Below are positions 5,361 through 7,080 of a DNA stretch of 7,080 nt, piece by piece (positions within the stretch are counted from its first letter, which is position 1; each line of letters starts with the position of its first letter). Origin of the DNA: an uncultured Verrucomicrobiota bacterium (GTDB lineage Bacteria > Verrucomicrobiota > Verrucomicrobiia > Limisphaerales > UBA1096); contig CAJXAU010000080.1 in assembly GCA_913050205.1 (NCBI GenBank), positions 1 to 7,080 on the forward strand. The letters are read 5' to 3'. The translations under genes were made by a program, and so were the position numbers. Below the pieces are notes generated by a model. It made no database searches. It had not been told where the DNA came from and saw only the letters and a list, made by a program, of their open reading frames with translations.

Positions 5361-7080
5361 ATGACATTTGAAAAACAACTGCTCCGGTTGATGGGGCGAA
5401 AAAATTATGTCCCGCTCGCGGCGGACGAACTCGCGGAGCGCGTAGCCCCGGGCCAACCGAAAATTAAGGAGGTTCGGCGTGAGCTGCGGGGGTTGGTCCG
5501 CGCCGGTCGCGTGGTAAAGCTGCCGGACAAACGGTTCGCGCTACCGAACGATGAAGATCATGTGGCGGGCCGAATCCTGATGAATCGCCGGGGCGGTGGC
5601 CGGGTGCTGACTGGCGACGCGTCGCAACCGACGATCGACATCCCGCCGAACTCCGCCGGCACGGCAATGCACAACGATCGCGTGCTGGTGTTGGTAAACC
5701 AAGTCCTGCCTTCGCCCCGCCGCAGTGGGCGGCCGGTGCGCTTGGCCAATCGGCCTCGAGGCAAAGTGGTAAAGGTTTTGGAACGTGCGCGGACGCAGGT
5801 GGTCGGCACGCTCGAGAAGTCCCGCCAACTTTGGTACATCGTACCCAACGACCCGAGAATCACACACGACATTTATCTGCCCAAGCTTGGCCAAGCGGGC
5901 AAGGCCAAGGCCAGGCGCGGTGACAAGGTGGTGGTGGAGATTACGGAGTGGCCGTCCCGTCACAACGCGCCGGAGGGGCGGCTCGTCGAGGTGCTCGGCA
6001 GCCCGGCCAAGCCGGGGGTGGACGTGGAGTCGGTCATCCGTCAGTACGAGTTGTCCACCCGGTTCCCGCCCAAGGTCGTGGCCGAGGCCAAGCGGCTTGG
6101 CACCGAGGTGACGAAGGCCGACCGGGCTGGGCGCGTGGACTGTCGGGACGATCTCGTGATCACCATCGACCCGGTGGATGCGAGGGATTTTGACGACGCC
6201 ATCTCGGTGGAGCGCGTCGAGGGGCGCCGTTGGCGGCTCTGGGTTCACATCGCTGATGTGTCCCATTACGTACCGCCGAAGAGCGCACTGGACAAGGAGG
6301 CCCGCCGCCGGGGCAACTCGACGTATCTTGTGGACCGAGTCATCCCCATGTTGCCGGAGGAGTTGAGCAATGAACTGTGTTCGCTCAAACCTAACGTCGA
6401 CCGGCTAGCCCGCAGCGTGGAGTTTTTGCTGACGGACAGTGGGCGGGTTGAACAGGCCAAGTTTCATTCCACGGTGATTCGTTCCAAGCACCGATACGCG
6501 TACGAAGAGGCGATGGCGGTCCTCGAACGCGAGCCGGGGGACGAAACCGAGCGCATGCTGCATCACGCCAACAGGCTAGCGCAGAAACTGCGCAAGACTC
6601 GATTTCGCTCAGGCGCGCTGAATCTGGACGTGCCGGAGCATAAGGTGTTCCTCGATGCGAAGGGGCGTGTCAGTGAAGTTCGCCGTGTCGAGAACGACAT
6701 TTCGCACCAGTTGATTGAGGAGTTCATGCTGCTGGCCAACGAGGCCGTGGCGAAGGAGATCAAGCGTCGTCGTGTGAAGGCGGTGCATCGGGTTCACGAG
6801 GAACCGGATGATGAAAAACTCGACAACCTTCGAGCGCAGGCGGCGTTGATGGGGATTCGAGCCGGCAATCTCGCGGATCAAAAGCAGGCCGGTAAATTCC
6901 TGGCCAGCCTCGCCGGGCATCCACTGGAGGACGTGTTTCGCATTGGCTACCTGCGTTGCATGAAGCGGGCCTGTTACTCGACGCACCCGGTCGGCCACTA
7001 TGGGCTGGCCAAACAGGACTATGTTCACTTCACCTCGCCCATCCGCCGCTATGCCGACCTGATCGTGCACCGGGTGGTTT
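5361..7080 (+). CDS. rnr: Ribonuclease R (partial, C-terminus beyond window)
   Basis: RNase R is a processive, hydrolytic 3'-to-5' exoribonuclease that degrades structured RNA in the cytoplasm. The 573 codons present show an N-terminal winged-helix region (residues about 1-62), two cold-shock/OB-type domains (about 66-140 and 147-213) and most of the RNB catalytic domain (from about 257). The catalytic signature IDPVDARDFDDAIS supplies Asp270, Asp276, Asp278 and Asp279, equivalent to the Mg-binding aspartates of E. coli RNase R. Further family motifs are HIADVSHYV, RGNSTYLVDRVIPMLPEELS, and HFTSPIRRYADLIVHR (556-571). The winged helix and double OB fold favour RNase R over RNase II. The S1 domain and basic tail lie past the window. 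An in-frame TAG sits immediately before this ATG, so it is the first possible start; Met11 is an alternative. No Shine-Dalgarno is seen. Two near-copies of the CGCTTGGCCAAGCG palindrome fall in OB-domain linkers. Confidence 0.95.
   Translation, partial: MTFEKQLLRLMGRKNYVPLAADELAERVAPGQPKIKEVRRELRGLVRAGRVVKLPDKRFALPNDEDHVAGRILMNRRGGGRVLTGDASQPTIDIPPNSAGTAMHNDRVLVLVNQVLPSPRRSGRPVRLANRPRGKVVKVLERARTQVVGTLEKSRQLWYIVPNDPRITHDIYLPKLGQAGKAKARRGDKVVVEITEWPSRHNAPEGRLVEVLGSPAKPGVDVESVIRQYELSTRFPPKVVAEAKRLGTEVTKADRAGRVDCRDDLVITIDPVDARDFDDAISVERVEGRRWRLWVHIADVSHYVPPKSALDKEARRRGNSTYLVDRVIPMLPEELSNELCSLKPNVDRLARSVEFLLTDSGRVEQAKFHSTVIRSKHRYAYEEAMAVLEREPGDETERMLHHANRLAQKLRKTRFRSGALNLDVPEHKVFLDAKGRVSEVRRVENDISHQLIEEFMLLANEAVAKEIKRRRVKAVHRVHEEPDDEKLDNLRAQAALMGIRAGNLADQKQAGKFLASLAGHPLEDVFRIGYLRCMKRACYSTHPVGHYGLAKQDYVHFTSPIRRYADLIVHRVV
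5739..5752. repeat. CGCTTGGCCAAGCG palindrome, copy 4 (13/14, in rnr)
   Basis: CGCTTGGCCAATCG differs from the core at one base in the right arm. It encodes RLANR (residues 127-131) in a basic linker between the two OB domains, the same reading frame as cytochrome copy 1. Confidence 0.6.
5884..5897. repeat. CGCTTGGCCAAGCG palindrome, copy 5 (13/14, in rnr)
   Basis: AGCTTGGCCAAGCG, with a perfect 12-bp centre at 5885-5896. It overlaps a second palindrome, CCAAGCTTGG (5881-5890). It encodes the LGQA of KLGQA (residues 175-179) in a loop of the second OB domain, the same frame as cytochrome copy 2. Half-copies occur further on, for example GGCCAAGCG and CTTGGC around 6087-6102. Confidence 0.6.

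Noticed and set aside
5541..6266. 241-codon minus-strand open frame
   Set aside because: It lies wholly antisense to the RNase R gene, whose conserved domains are unmistakable. The long open frame is a by-product of GC-rich codon use.

Overview
The window looks like a stretch of a moderately GC-rich bacterial chromosome, most likely Verrucomicrobiota or a close PVC relative. The main reason is the presence of three separately encoded type II pseudopilin-like proteins, all with the GAFTLIE/GFTLIE N-terminus, the VVIAIIAILA helix and H-X9-DG-like C-termini. That pattern is typical of Verrucomicrobiota, Planctomycetota and Lentisphaerota. The taxonomic call is an inference from gene style; there is no rRNA or other marker here to fix it.

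Layout: four genes lie on the minus strand from 148 to 4948, and one gene on the plus strand runs off the right edge from 5361. In minus-strand transcription order they are: pseudopilin 3 (4220-4948), ended by a strong intrinsic terminator (4170-4200); pseudopilin 2 (3128-4048), with a reasonable sigma70-like promoter (4105-4133) and its own terminator (3075-3108); then a membrane-anchored octaheme c-type cytochrome (917-2833), followed 70 bp later by pseudopilin 1 (148-846). The last two could be one transcript. A 412-bp divergent intergenic region (4949-5360) separates pseudopilin 3 from the plus-strand gene. That gene encodes ribonuclease R, cut by the window end after 573 codons, before the S1 domain. 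Its reading frame has no stop codon inside the window.

How the genes work together: the pseudopilins and the cytochrome both belong to the cell envelope or periplasm, while RNase R is a cytoplasmic housekeeping exoribonuclease. No secretion ATPase, secretin, prepilin peptidase or cytochrome-maturation gene is present, so the pseudopilins look like orphan, separately transcribed accessory subunits. All five start codons lack a recognisable Shine-Dalgarno sequence.

The least ordinary signal is a short perfect palindrome, CGCTTGGCCAAGCG. It occurs three times exactly and twice with one mismatch in about 7 kb. Copies lie inside two unrelated genes in two reading frames, and one is intergenic just upstream of the cytochrome start. 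This is far more than chance allows and suggests a genome-wide, highly iterated palindromic element acting at the DNA level. I see no CRISPR array, tRNA, rRNA, transposase or integration site.
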